NCBI GenBank assembly: GCA_946480925.1
Contig: CAMLLU010000018.1
Coordinates: forward strand, 1 to 64,000
Reading direction: 5' to 3'
DNA: 64,000 nucleotides
Source of the DNA: an uncultured Rivibacter sp.
Lineage (GTDB): Bacteria; Pseudomonadota; Gammaproteobacteria; Burkholderiales; Burkholderiaceae
Shown here: piece after piece, positions 8,191-16,101 of the stretch
How positions within the stretch are numbered: the first letter of the stretch is position 1
How the letters are laid out: each line of letters begins with the position of its first letter
The notes under the pieces: generated by a model
The model's database searches: none
Seen by the model: only the letters and a program-made list of their open reading frames with translations
What the model was told of the DNA's origin: nothing
Translations under genes and position numbers: made by a program

Positions 8191-9336
8191 ATGAACGAAC
8201 ACAAGACCTTGCGCATCCTCGGCACGCGCGGCGTGCCGGCCGCCCACGGCGGCTTCGAAACCTTTGCCGAACACCTGGCGCTGTACCTCGTCGAGCGCGG
8301 GTGGCGCGTGGTGGTCTATTGCCAGGAAGACTGGCATGGCCCCGCCTTCGAAGACCGCTGGCGCGGCGTGGAGCGCGTGCGCATCCCCGTGGCGGCACAG
8401 GGGCCGCGAGGCACCGTGTCGTTCGACTGGAAGGCCACGCTGCACGCGGCACAACACCGCGACCTGTGCCTGACGCTGGGCTACAACACCGCTGTGTTCT
8501 GCGCGCTGCTGCGTGCGCGCGGCGTGCCCAACGTCATCAACATGGACGGCATCGAATGGTCGCGCGCCAAGTGGGGCCCCGTGGCCAAGGCCTGGTTCTG
8601 GGCCAACGACTGGGCCGGCTGCTGGCTGGGCAACCACCTCGTGGCCGACCACCCGCACATCAAGGCGCACCTCACCTCGCGCGTGCGGGCCGACAAGATC
8701 ACCACCATCGCCTACGGCGCCGACCGCATCACCCGGATGCCCGACGCGCCGGTGCGCGAACGCGGCCTGGAGCCCGGCCGCTACCTCACGCTGGTGGCGC
8801 GCCCCGAACCCGAGAACTCCATCCTCGAGGTGGTGCAAGGCTTCTCTGCGCGCCCGCGCGGCCTGCAACTCGCGGTGCTGGGCAACTACTTGCCCGGCAA
8901 CGCATACCACCGCGCCGTGCAGCAGGCTGCAGGCTCCGAGGTGAAGTTCCTGGGGGCCATCTACGACAAGCCGGTGGTGCAGGCGCTGCGCTTCCACAGC
9001 GCGGCCTACGTGCACGGCCACCAGGTGGGCGGCACCAACCCTTCGCTGGTGGAGGCGCTGGGCGCCGGCAACGCGGTGATCGCGCACGACAACCGCTTCA
9101 ACCGCTGGGTGGCCGGCGAGGGCGCGCGTTACTTCAGCGATGCGGAGTCCTTCGACCGCGTGCTGACCGACGTGACCGCCGACGCCTCGGTGCTCGAAGC
9201 CATGAGCGCGGCGAGCGTGCGGCGGTTCGAGAACGGGCTCACGTGGCCTCAGATCCTGGGGGCCTATGAAGAGCTGCTGCTGCGGTTTCTGCCGCGAGTG
9301 GTCACCGATGTAGAGGTGGCTGATCGCAAGGCGTGA
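8191..9336 (+). CDS. DUF1972-type glycosyltransferase
   Basis: A 381-residue protein opening with 'LRILGTRGVPAAHGGFETFAEHLALYL', the signature of the DUF1972 N-terminal domain found in rhamnosyl- and other transferases of O-antigen and EPS loci. 'NMDGIEWSRAKW' near residue 115 and 'VGGTNPSLVEALGAGNAVIAHDN' near residue 270 fit this family and a GT4-type C-terminal half. It starts 16 bp after the preceding gene and is the last gene of the co-directional EPS block before a 370-bp gap. A cytoplasmic role in repeat-unit synthesis is expected; the donor sugar is not known. Confidence 0.88.
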   Translation: MNEHKTLRILGTRGVPAAHGGFETFAEHLALYLVERGWRVVVYCQEDWHGPAFEDRWRGVERVRIPVAAQGPRGTVSFDWKATLHAAQHRDLCLTLGYNTAVFCALLRARGVPNVINMDGIEWSRAKWGPVAKAWFWANDWAGCWLGNHLVADHPHIKAHLTSRVRADKITTIAYGADRITRMPDAPVRERGLEPGRYLTLVARPEPENSILEVVQGFSARPRGLQLAVLGNYLPGNAYHRAVQQAAGSEVKFLGAIYDKPVVQALRFHSAAYVHGHQVGGTNPSLVEALGAGNAVIAHDNRFNRWVAGEGARYFSDAESFDRVLTDVTADASVLEAMSAASVRRFENGLTWPQILGAYEELLLRFLPRVVTDVEVADRKA

Positions 9337-9706
9337 TGGTGGTGTTCATGCGCGCGCTGGCAACGCTCGAGGCGGTAGATCCTTGAGGAAGGCATACAGC
9401 CTGGCGCGCCTGTGGCGCGCATCGCGCTGAGGCAGCGGCCTCAAGGTCGATCTCGTTCATTGCGGGCGTCGTCCCGCGCGGGAGACGCCGCGGGCTGCAT
9501 CCCAACTCGATTCGCCGTCATTCCAGCCCCGGTGCTTTGCATCCTGTTGCAGGGTGTCTCGCTGCGCCAACGCCGCGCGGGTGTTCATCGATTCCTCGAT
9601 GTTTCGTCAATTCTCCGGATGCCGATCCTCACAGAATCGCGCCGCAGATCGACAGCGCAGTCCATCGAGCATCACGTGTGGGCGACGAACCAACAGGAAT
9701 CTCACG
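9337..9706. other. Intergenic stretch, 370 bp, no gene seen
   Basis: No ORF here has gene-like character. It holds a near-perfect GC-rich inverted repeat at 9465-9489 (arms GGCGTC/GACGCC and TCCCGC/GCGGGA) with no T-run, so it is not a convincing terminator. A weak sigma54-like match at 9402-9416 (GG-N10-GC) lies 290 bp before the next gene and could be chance. The region must contain the promoter of the lipoprotein gene if that gene is transcribed alone. Confidence 0.5.
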
Positions 9707-11701
9707 ATGAGCATGCCAAGCCACCACCCGATACGCACCACCATGGCGAGCGCATTGCTGTGCGCACTGCTGCTGTCGGCCTGCGGAGGGAGCGATGAGC
9801 CGGGCACTGCGGCGGTACCCGTTGCCACGGCCTCACCCACCCCGACATCTACACCAGTGCCCACACGGGCCCCCACGCCCGTCCCCACACCTTCACCGGC
9901 TCCCACGCCAGCACCCACGCCAGCACCCACGCCAGCACCCACGCTGGCCGCGACCATTACGTGGCCCGATCCGGCACCCATCGACTGGGGCACGACACTC
10001 AGCACGGCCCAGTTGAACGCGAAATCAAGCGTCCCAGGCACGTTCACCTATTCGCCCGCGGCTGGAACGAAGCTGGAGGTTGGTGTCCAGTCACTGTCCA
10101 CCACGTTCACGCCGCAGGACACGAAGACCTATGCCGCAAGTACCGTTGTGCGCAAGGTGACGGTCAACAAGGCCCAGCCGCCCGTCAGGTGGGACCCACC
10201 GGCAGCCGTACCGCAGGGCTCCGCGCTCACGCCCGCGCAAATCACCACGGCGCCCTACGCGCTTTATGGGGTCCAAGGCACGACCGATCCGGCGTCATAC
10301 ACCACCGTGGACGGCAAGCCGTTGAGCGCAGCCACGACAGCGGTCGCGGGGACCGCGATCATCCAGGCCACGTTCGTTCCCAAGGACAGTGCGCACTACA
10401 ACTCGTCGACGATCAGCACTGCCCTGACGATCAAGCCGGCCTCGACCACCGCCGCCATCGACTTCGGAGATGCGAAGCAAGCCATCCGGGGATTCGGCGG
10501 TTCGGCAGCCTGGTACTACAGCAAGATGTCGGAGGATCGCCTGAACGTCCTGTTCGGCACCGGCGGCGCCGACAGTCTCGGTCTGAGCATCATCCGACTG
10601 CGAATCGCGCCCGCTGACTGGAACGTCTCCACGCAGACTGCCGACACGAGCCAATGGTCGGCGGAACTGGAGAACGGGGCCGCCGCGCAGGCACGTGGAG
10701 TTCTTGTGTTTGCCTCACCGTGGTCACCACCGGCGAGCATGAAGATCGTCAACGCGGACCGCAAGAACCCTCTGTACAGCGGGCGCCTCGACCCCGCGAT
10801 GTACGCGAACTACGCTCAATACCTGAATGCCTACATCCGGTATGCCGCCACCCGCAACGTGAAGCTCCACGCCATTTCGCTTCAGAACGAACCGGACTGG
10901 GACCCGCAGGACTATGAGTCTTGCCTGTGGAGTGTCGACGAAATGAAGTCCTGGGTCGGCAACTACGGGGCGATGGCAATTTCCGGCACCACGGCCAAAC
11001 TCATGGCGGCCGAATCTTTCTACTTTTCGCCGGCGGCCACGGACGCTCTGCTCACCGACGCCAAGGCAGCCAACAACATCTCGATCGTCGGCGGCCACCT
11101 GTATGGCGGCACACCAAGCCATTCCAGCTCGGCTGAGAAGCTCGGAAAGGAAGTCTGGATGACCGAGCACTTCCTGGACTCCGTCAACAAGTCGGACGCC
11201 AGGACTTCATGGCAGACCAGCATGGACGATGCCATCGCCATGGCGAAAGAGATCCATGACGGCCTGACGATCGCGCAGTACAACGCGCAGGTCCATTGGT
11301 GGCTCGTCAATTCCAACGACTCGACCCCCACAGGCCTGATCAGCACGGGCAACAAGCCGACTTACTTTGGAATCGGCATGAAGCACTTCTCGTACTTCAT
11401 TCGTCCGGGCTACGTTCGCTATGACGCAACATCGCTCCCACAGAAAGGGGTCCGTGTTTCGGCGTTCGGGACGCCTCCTGGTGCTGCCGACAGCAAGGCC
11501 GTGGTCGTGCTCGTGAACGAGAACGCCGCCGACGTCACTCTCACGATGTCGATCAATCCCGCAGGTCGCTCGTTCTCCTCTCTCACACCGTACCGCACGA
11601 CCCAGAGCGCCACTTTCGAGCGGCAGGCAACGATCGGCGTGAATGCCAATGCGTTCTCCATTTCGCTGCCGGCAAAGAGCATCACGACGTTGGTGAACTA
11701 G
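9707..11701 (+). CDS. GH30-family glycoside hydrolase lipoprotein with Ig-like repeats
   Basis: A 664-residue protein. ATG 9707 has AGGAA at 9695-9699. A signal peptide ends in the lipobox LLLSAC, so Cys26 would be lipidated. A Pro/Thr-rich linker (residues ~45-85) contains three exact 12-bp units. Two Ig-like beta domains follow (~85-245). The rest is a GH30 barrel: 'IRGFGGSAAWYYSKMS', acid/base Glu395 in 'LQNEPDW', nucleophile Glu487 in 'WMTEHF', and the end motif 'FIRPGYVRYDA'. This most resembles the glucuronoxylanase subfamily, but the Arg-containing motif usual after the last barrel strand is replaced by 'HWWLVNSNDSTP'. It may cleave the EPS made by this locus. GC is uneven (50-65 % by row), lower than the transferase genes. 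Confidence 0.85.
   Translation: MSMPSHHPIRTTMASALLCALLLSACGGSDEPGTAAVPVATASPTPTSTPVPTRAPTPVPTPSPAPTPAPTPAPTPAPTLAATITWPDPAPIDWGTTLSTAQLNAKSSVPGTFTYSPAAGTKLEVGVQSLSTTFTPQDTKTYAASTVVRKVTVNKAQPPVRWDPPAAVPQGSALTPAQITTAPYALYGVQGTTDPASYTTVDGKPLSAATTAVAGTAIIQATFVPKDSAHYNSSTISTALTIKPASTTAAIDFGDAKQAIRGFGGSAAWYYSKMSEDRLNVLFGTGGADSLGLSIIRLRIAPADWNVSTQTADTSQWSAELENGAAAQARGVLVFASPWSPPASMKIVNADRKNPLYSGRLDPAMYANYAQYLNAYIRYAATRNVKLHAISLQNEPDWDPQDYESCLWSVDEMKSWVGNYGAMAISGTTAKLMAAESFYFSPAATDALLTDAKAANNISIVGGHLYGGTPSHSSSAEKLGKEVWMTEHFLDSVNKSDARTSWQTSMDDAIAMAKEIHDGLTIAQYNAQVHWWLVNSNDSTPTGLISTGNKPTYFGIGMKHFSYFIRPGYVRYDATSLPQKGVRVSAFGTPPGAADSKAVVVLVNENAADVTLTMSINPAGRSFSSLTPYRTTQSATFERQATIGVNANAFSISLPAKSITTLVN
9908..9943 (+). 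repeat. Three tandem 12-bp units encoding a Pro-Ala-Pro-Thr linker
   Basis: The unit CCAGCACCCACG occurs three times in exact register and partly before that. It encodes PAPT repeats in the linker between the lipid anchor and the Ig-like domains. Slippage here could change linker length without a frameshift. Confidence 0.9.
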
Positions 11702-11743
11702 CGCGGCCCGCGCCCCGGTCTGACCTGGGCATCCAAAAAACAG

Positions 11744-11778
11744 AAGGCCCGCCGGGGAGGGAACACCCGGCGGGCCTT
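11744..11778. terminator. Bidirectional Rho-independent terminator
   Basis: A perfect 13-bp stem (AAGGCCCGCCGGG at 11744-11756 with its complement at 11766-11778) and a 9-nt loop lie between two convergent genes. Read on the minus strand the stem is followed by CTG and six T (11735-11740), so it best terminates the PEP-CTERM gene. On the plus strand the tail is only weakly T-rich. Confidence 0.88.
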
Positions 11779-11801
11779 TCCTCTTGCGAGGGGCGTGGCG
11801 T

Positions 11802-12308
11802 TTACACCTGAGAGCGGCGACGTGCCACGTAGCCCACTGCCAGCAGGCCAGCCAGCAGCAGTGCATACGTCTCGGGTTCCGGTACCGGCGTCACGTTGAA
11901 GCCGCCGGCATAGGCACCGTAGTGGTGGCCATACACCTTCGGGCCGGTGATCAGGCCGGAGATGCGCACCGTGTACAGGCCTTCGGCAACGTTGTCGAAG
12001 CTCACGCCGTCGGCCACCTTGGTGTCCGTGTACGTGTTGGCGTCGTCGAAGATCTTCACTTCCTTGAGGTCGAGACCCAGGGTGAAGAAGTTGCCCAGCA
12101 CGTTCGACAGGGTGTCGACCGACAGGTCGCCGATGGTCCAGTCACTGAAGCTGCGCTTCTTGCCAGACACGGCGCCGACGTAGCACTGGTCCAGCCCGAT
12201 GCCCACCGGGCAGGGGATGTCGAGCGCCTGGGCCGACGTGCCTGCCATCAGCGCCGCCGAGGCGCCTGCGGCCAGCAGCAGCTTCTTCGCTACTAACTTC
12301 TGCTTCAT
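11802..12308 (-). CDS. PEP-CTERM sorting-domain protein (exosortase substrate)
   Basis: A 168-residue secreted protein. ATG at 12308 has GGGAG seven bases upstream. A signal peptide (residues 1-~28, Lys-rich then 'LLLAAGASAALMAGTSAQA') precedes a ~110-residue beta-rich domain with 'KRSFSDWTIGDLS'. The C-terminus from residue 142 is a classic PEP-CTERM signal: VPEPE, a hydrophobic helix, then ARRR. Such proteins are cut and anchored by an exosortase, which is not in this window. The body and tail recall the FxDxF-type PEP-CTERM group. A sigma54-like promoter lies ~78 bp upstream and a strong terminator follows. It is probably a surface or matrix protein made together with the EPS. Confidence 0.88.
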   Translation of the reverse strand: MKQKLVAKKLLLAAGASAALMAGTSAQALDIPCPVGIGLDQCYVGAVSGKKRSFSDWTIGDLSVDTLSNVLGNFFTLGLDLKEVKIFDDANTYTDTKVADGVSFDNVAEGLYTVRISGLITGPKVYGHHYGAYAGGFNVTPVPEPETYALLLAGLLAVGYVARRRSQV

Positions 12309-12684
12309 AAAACTTCTCCCGAAGTTGGAAACACATTGAGGGGACGAGACAAAGAGCCGAACCACATCGCCTGGCGGTCTGAATGGCAAGCTGCATGCCC
12401 AGCGGCGAGCCTCTTCGTTCCGTTCGGTCATGTGCTCCGGCCCAAGCCTTCGGCGCAACAACCGCCTCTAGGGCTCGTGTACACCTCGGGCCGACGCCGG
12501 CATGTCCGCACAACAACCAGAAGCCGTTCGCGTGCACATGCGTGCGTGCTGCACAGGGCCACGCCCTGCGGATCAGCTGCAAAGATTCTCTGGTTGAACC
12601 CCGTTTGAAAACCGCCACACTTACCCACCGTTGCATCGGAGACAGTTGCTGTGCGGCGTGCAAGCGCGGCGAGTACCAACTGCT
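12309..12684. other. Intergenic stretch, 376 bp, promoter region of the PEP-CTERM gene
   Basis: No convincing gene. ORFs here lack a ribosome-binding site and have no recognisable protein features. The region contains the sigma54-like element at 12386-12400 and otherwise separates the PEP-CTERM gene from the end of the EpsL-like gene upstream on the same strand. No terminator is visible after the EpsL-like stop. Confidence 0.5.
12386..12400 (-). promoter_or_regulatory. Sigma54 (RpoN) -24/-12 promoter of the PEP-CTERM gene
   Basis: Read on the minus strand this is GGGCATG-CAGC-TTGC. It matches the consensus TGGCACG-N4-TTGC at 9 of 11 defined positions and has the obligatory GG-N10-GC spacing. 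It lies ~78 bp before the ATG at 12308. RpoN control of PEP-CTERM genes through the PrsK/PrsR system is known in related floc-forming bacteria. Confidence 0.6.
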
Positions 12685-13959
12685 TCAGCGGAGCACGAAC
12701 TGCACGTTGCAGCTGCCCACGTTGAAGTCATATGGGTAGCTCACGCCGCTGGTATCACCAGTGACGGAACGCTTCTCATGCGAAACCGAGCATGCGAAGC
12801 CCAGCCCCCGGCTGAACTGGTACCTCGCGCCCAGCGTGGCGACGATCGTGCGGTCCTTGCCAGTGGCGAACTGCGGCGACGGCGGCTGCCCCTCGAAGGT
12901 GAGGAAGAACGCGTCGTCGATCTTGCGGCGGCTGTACGAGAGGCTCGTGTTCACCGAGATCTTCGAGGTCGCATCCCAGCGCGCCGAAGCCTGTGCGGTG
13001 GTGCGCCGTTGCGTGTCGTTCGACTGGTCGCTGATGAGCCCGTAGTCGATGTCGGCCGAGCCGGCATTGCTGTCGTGCGAGAGCGAGAAGCGCAGCGAGG
13101 TCTTGCCGGTGAGCTGCCAGTCGTAGGCCAGGAGGCCGCTCCAGAACTTGGCCGAGCGCTGCGACAGGGCCGAGTGGTCTTCGTGCGTGTAGGCCACGCG
13201 GGCGCTGAGCGAGCTGTTGCTGGTGGGCGTCCAGGTGGTGGTGAGGTCGACGTCGTCGCGGTCGAACTCGTCGCCGATGGCCTGCAGGGTGCCCGGGTCG
13301 ATGAAGCGCGGGTATTTCCCCTCGGTGTGTCTCACGCCCAGGCGCCAGCTGAACAGGTCGCTGGGCCGGAAGCGCACCCCCACGTTGGCCGAGGACTGGC
13401 GCAGGTCGCGGTTGTCGAACGGCGCCTCGTGTTCACTCTCGTCGTAGGCGGCGCCGCCTTCGAGCGTCCAGCGCGTCACCACGCCCAGGCGTACCTGGGC
13501 AGCGCCGCCGCGCACCGTGGACTCGGCACGCGCGGCCGCGCCGCCAAAGGTTGCCTGCTGCTCGTATTGCTGCAGGGAGCGCCGGTGGTAGGCGCGCACG
13601 TCACCCGACAGGCGCTCGATGCTGGCCCAGTCGAGCTTCACGCTCGCGTTGTGATCGGTGTTGTCGAGCTGCTCGAGGTTCTTGTACTTGTTGTGGTTGG
13701 CCGACAGGCTCGCACTGAGCAGCCCGCGGCCCAGCGGCTGGTCGAGCCCGGCCAGGACGCCGGTGCTGCTGATCCAGTCGCTTTCCTTGGGCGTACCCGA
13801 CTCGCTGCGGAACACGTTGCTGTCGTGCGTGAAGCTTTGCGACACGCCGATCCAGTAAGGGCTGGGTTCGTCCTGGGCGTTGCTGCCGATGGCAGCAAAA
13901 GCCAGGCAGGACGCAACGGCGACGGTGCGCCGCGGGTGAGAGAGACGAGCGTTTTTCAT
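12685..13959 (-). CDS. epsL: EpsL-like outer-membrane beta-barrel protein of exopolysaccharide locus
   Basis: A 424-residue protein with a signal peptide (residues 1-~29, ending GSNAQ) and then 'YWIGVSQSFTHDSNVFR', typical of the EpsL / putative beta-barrel porin group linked to PEP-CTERM EPS clusters. The rest is a run of alternating amphipathic strands rich in Ser, Thr, Arg and Asp, ending in the aromatic-rich 'NVGSCNVQFVLR', as expected for an outer-membrane barrel. It may form the export channel or a polymer-binding porin; the mechanism is not established for the family. It is transcribed with, or parallel to, the phosphotransferase gene upstream. Confidence 0.82.
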   Translation of the reverse strand: MKNARLSHPRRTVAVASCLAFAAIGSNAQDEPSPYWIGVSQSFTHDSNVFRSESGTPKESDWISSTGVLAGLDQPLGRGLLSASLSANHNKYKNLEQLDNTDHNASVKLDWASIERLSGDVRAYHRRSLQQYEQQATFGGAAARAESTVRGGAAQVRLGVVTRWTLEGGAAYDESEHEAPFDNRDLRQSSANVGVRFRPSDLFSWRLGVRHTEGKYPRFIDPGTLQAIGDEFDRDDVDLTTTWTPTSNSSLSARVAYTHEDHSALSQRSAKFWSGLLAYDWQLTGKTSLRFSLSHDSNAGSADIDYGLISDQSNDTQRRTTAQASARWDATSKISVNTSLSYSRRKIDDAFFLTFEGQPPSPQFATGKDRTIVATLGARYQFSRGLGFACSVSHEKRSVTGDTSGVSYPYDFNVGSCNVQFVLR

Positions 13960-14049
13960 GATGTTGTGGCGGCTCTTCAGGCCGCGTAGTCGATAACTTT
14001 CGCCCCTCCATGAGCCCAGGGTGATGCCCCAGTCGCCCCATCATCTCTT

Positions 14050-14245
14050 GCGCATCAAAGATGCACCGGGTGAGTGGGCGCCGCGGATCCGGCTTCGCCG
14101 GTCCGCCAGCGCCGCCCCCTCGAGGGGGCTGAGCCCGGACACGAACAGTCCCTGCGGACTGTTCGTGCCTGGCGAAGAGCCGGACCGTCCTCGGTCCGGC
14201 GCGGCCTGCAAGGCCGCCGAAGGCGCTACGGGGGTGGTCCACATC
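14050..14245 (-). repeat. Dispersed intergenic repeat, copy B, with extra hairpins
   Basis: The minus strand of this stretch contains the same 23-bp core as copy A (14215-14237) and a related block near 14077-14092. Between them are two perfect inverted repeats: CCCTCGAGGGGG near 14111-14122, and a hairpin around 14141-14165 with arms ACGAACAGTCC and GGACTGTTCGT. The element fills most of the gap (13960-14243) between the EpsL-like gene and the phosphotransferase gene. No protein-coding signal was seen. Confidence 0.6.
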
Positions 14246-15683
14246 AGTAGGCGTTTCTGTCGAACAGCATCAGCTTGATGGTGCGCGCAATGATCTGCAA
14301 GTCCAGCGCGAGCGACCAGTTGGAGAGGTATTCCAGGTCGAAGGCGACACGGGCCTGCATCTTGTCCACGGTATCTGTTTCACCACGATGACCGTTGATC
14401 TGCGCCCAGCCGGTGATGCCCGGCTTGACCTTGTGGCGCACCATGTAGGCCTTGATGATGCGCCGGTACTGCTCGTTGTGGGCCACGGCGTGCGGGCGCG
14501 GGCCGACGATGCTCATGCGGCCCTGCAGCACGTTGATGAACTGCGGCAGTTCGTCCAGCGAGGTCTTGCGGATGAAAGCGCCGAACGGCGTGATGCGTGG
14601 GTCGCCCTTGGTGGCCTGCTGGATGACGGGGCCGTTGTCCATGGTGCGCATGGAGCGGAACTTGTAGACGGTGATCTCGCTGCCGTCGAGCCCGTTGCGC
14701 TTCTGCTTGAAGATCACGGGCCCCGGCGAGCTCAGCTTCACGCCGATGGCCACCGCCGCCAGGATGGGCGAGATGAGCACCAGGATGATGCTGGCCAGCG
14801 CGATGTCGGACAGGCGCTTGATCAGCTGGTTGGCACCGGTGAAGGGCGTTTCCAGCAGCCCCACCACCGGCACGCCTTCGATGTCCTGCAGGCGGCCCTG
14901 CACGATGCTGATGCCGAAGACGTCGGGCACGAAATACAGCGACGCCGTGGTGTCCTGCAGCGAAGCCAGCAGCTGCACGATGCGCGGCTGCGAGCCCAGC
15001 GGCAGGGTGATGTAGACCTCCTTGATGCCATGGCGCACCACGTGGTCGCGCATCCCGGCCAGCGAGCCCAGGCGCTTTTCTCGCGTCTCGGGGGGCAGGC
15101 GGTCGTCGGAGCGGTCTTCGAAGTAGCCGACGAAGTCCACGCCGAACTCGTGTTGCTTGCGCAAGGCGGCCGCCACGCGCACGCCCAGCGGGCCCGCGCC
15201 CACCACAGCGACGGCACGCCGCGCCGAAGGCTGCTGCGCTTCGCGGCGCAGCCACACACCGCCCGCCACCGCCGCCGCATACAGCAGCAGCGGTGTGCCT
15301 GCGCCCCAGGCGACCAGCACGCGCTCCTCGAAGAGCTTGAAGCTGTCGGTGGCATAGCCGCACAGCGCCAGGATGGTGAGCAGCGTGGCCCACGACAGCA
15401 GCACGTCGACTGCCGCGTTGAGCGGCTTCTGCTTGAAGCGGTTGACGCCGGGGAATGACAGCGCAAACACCAGCAGGCACATCGTGACGCCGGCCCGGTC
15501 GATCGGTGCCTGGAAGGCGATGCTGGCGGCAATGAAGCTGGCGATGATGAGGGCCGGCTCGAGGAAGGCCGAGATGAAGCTGCCGACGGACTGTGGCGCG
15601 TTGAGGAACACGCGTGTGTTGCGTTGCTCCTGGGGCATCAAGGCAGTTCGGTGGTTGTGTTCGAGATGCGCGGTCATGTTCAT
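14244..15683 (-). CDS. Undecaprenyl-phosphate glucose phosphotransferase (EPS initiating enzyme, WcaJ/EpsB type)
   Basis: A 479-residue polyprenyl-phosphate sugar phosphotransferase that starts EPS synthesis by loading a hexose-1-phosphate onto undecaprenyl phosphate. The N-terminal part has several membrane helices (residues ~25-145). A Rossmann-like region follows ('AVAVVGAGPLGVRVAAAL', ~150). The C-terminal catalytic domain has 'KRLSDIALASIILVLISPIL', 'FKQKRNGLDGSEITVYKFRSMR', 'TSLDELPQFINVLQGRMS' and 'VGPRPH'. I chose ATG 15683, which gives normal family length; ATG codons at 15677 and 15638 are alternatives. A sigma54-like promoter lies 43 bp upstream. Sugar specificity (glucose versus galactose) is not certain. 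Confidence 0.88.
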   Translation of the reverse strand: MNMTAHLEHNHRTALMPQEQRNTRVFLNAPQSVGSFISAFLEPALIIASFIAASIAFQAPIDRAGVTMCLLVFALSFPGVNRFKQKPLNAAVDVLLSWATLLTILALCGYATDSFKLFEERVLVAWGAGTPLLLYAAAVAGGVWLRREAQQPSARRAVAVVGAGPLGVRVAAALRKQHEFGVDFVGYFEDRSDDRLPPETREKRLGSLAGMRDHVVRHGIKEVYITLPLGSQPRIVQLLASLQDTTASLYFVPDVFGISIVQGRLQDIEGVPVVGLLETPFTGANQLIKRLSDIALASIILVLISPILAAVAIGVKLSSPGPVIFKQKRNGLDGSEITVYKFRSMRTMDNGPVIQQATKGDPRITPFGAFIRKTSLDELPQFINVLQGRMSIVGPRPHAVAHNEQYRRIIKAYMVRHKVKPGITGWAQINGHRGETDTVDKMQARVAFDLEYLSNWSLALDLQIIARTIKLMLFDRNAY

Positions 15684-16101
15684 TCCCGGCGTCGCGACAT
15701 GTCGGCTGCCGGACGGGCGAGCTACGCAATGTTCACGCCCGGTCTGGCGGTTGAGGATGGTCCTGCTCGGGGCCAGCAACACTTCATCGCGACCGCCGAA
15801 AAGCCCGGCGTGCCGCAGCGTTGCGAGCGCACGGCGGCATCGTATGCAGCGAGCCGGTGTTGTTGAAGGCGTGTGCAATGCAAGCTGCGTAACTTGCGGT
15901 GTCAACGTCTCGCAAACCGCATCAACTCATGCGTGCAGCGCTGCAGGCGCATGGCAAAACGACCTTGTGGAGGTGTTTGTTGCCGAAAGAATTGCTCCGC
16001 AGTGAAGCGCCGGGCAGATGCCGTTGATCTCGGCTTTGCCGGTGGGCTTGGAGCGTCCCTCGAAGGGCTCAGTCAATGGGCTCAGCTGATACCAGGCAGC
16101 T
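15684..16101. other. Intergenic stretch, 418 bp, regulatory region and repeat remnant
   Basis: No gene seen. It contains a sigma54-like promoter (15726-15740) and, 154 bp further upstream, an inverted repeat TTGCG-N12-CGCAA (15894-15915) at a distance usual for activator sites. Near 16046-16080 are remnants resembling the internal part of repeat copy B (CCCTCGAAGGGCTCAG). The EPS region ends here and the conserved ruvC region begins. Confidence 0.5.
15726..15740 (-). promoter_or_regulatory. Sigma54 (RpoN)-like promoter of the EPS phosphotransferase gene
   Basis: Read on the minus strand this is GGGCGTG-AACA-TTGC. It has the GG-N10-GC core and agrees with TGGCACG-N4-TTGC at 8 of 11 positions. 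It ends 43 bp before the chosen ATG, leaving a leader of roughly 30 nt. It resembles the element upstream of the PEP-CTERM gene (same GGGC start, same TTGC). Confidence 0.5.

Noticed and set aside
9402..9416. Third sigma54-like match upstream of the GH30 gene
   Set aside because: It fits GG-N10-GC but lies 290 bp before the gene in GC-rich DNA and lacks TTGC; chance is likely.
9465..9489. GC-rich hairpin as a possible terminator of the EPS operon
   Set aside because: No T-run follows on either strand, so a Rho-independent terminator is not supported.
9899..9943. Short tandem repeats that might suggest a CRISPR or satellite
   Set aside because: The 12-bp units are contiguous, in frame, and encode a Pro/Ala/Thr linker of the lipoprotein.
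12631..13989. Long plus-strand frame opposite the EpsL-like gene
   Set aside because: Composition is typical of antisense to high-GC coding DNA, and the minus-strand frame has a signal peptide and barrel features.
15906..16101. Possible small gene in the gap before the EPS phosphotransferase gene
   Set aside because: Frames here have no ribosome-binding site and coincide with repeat remnants.
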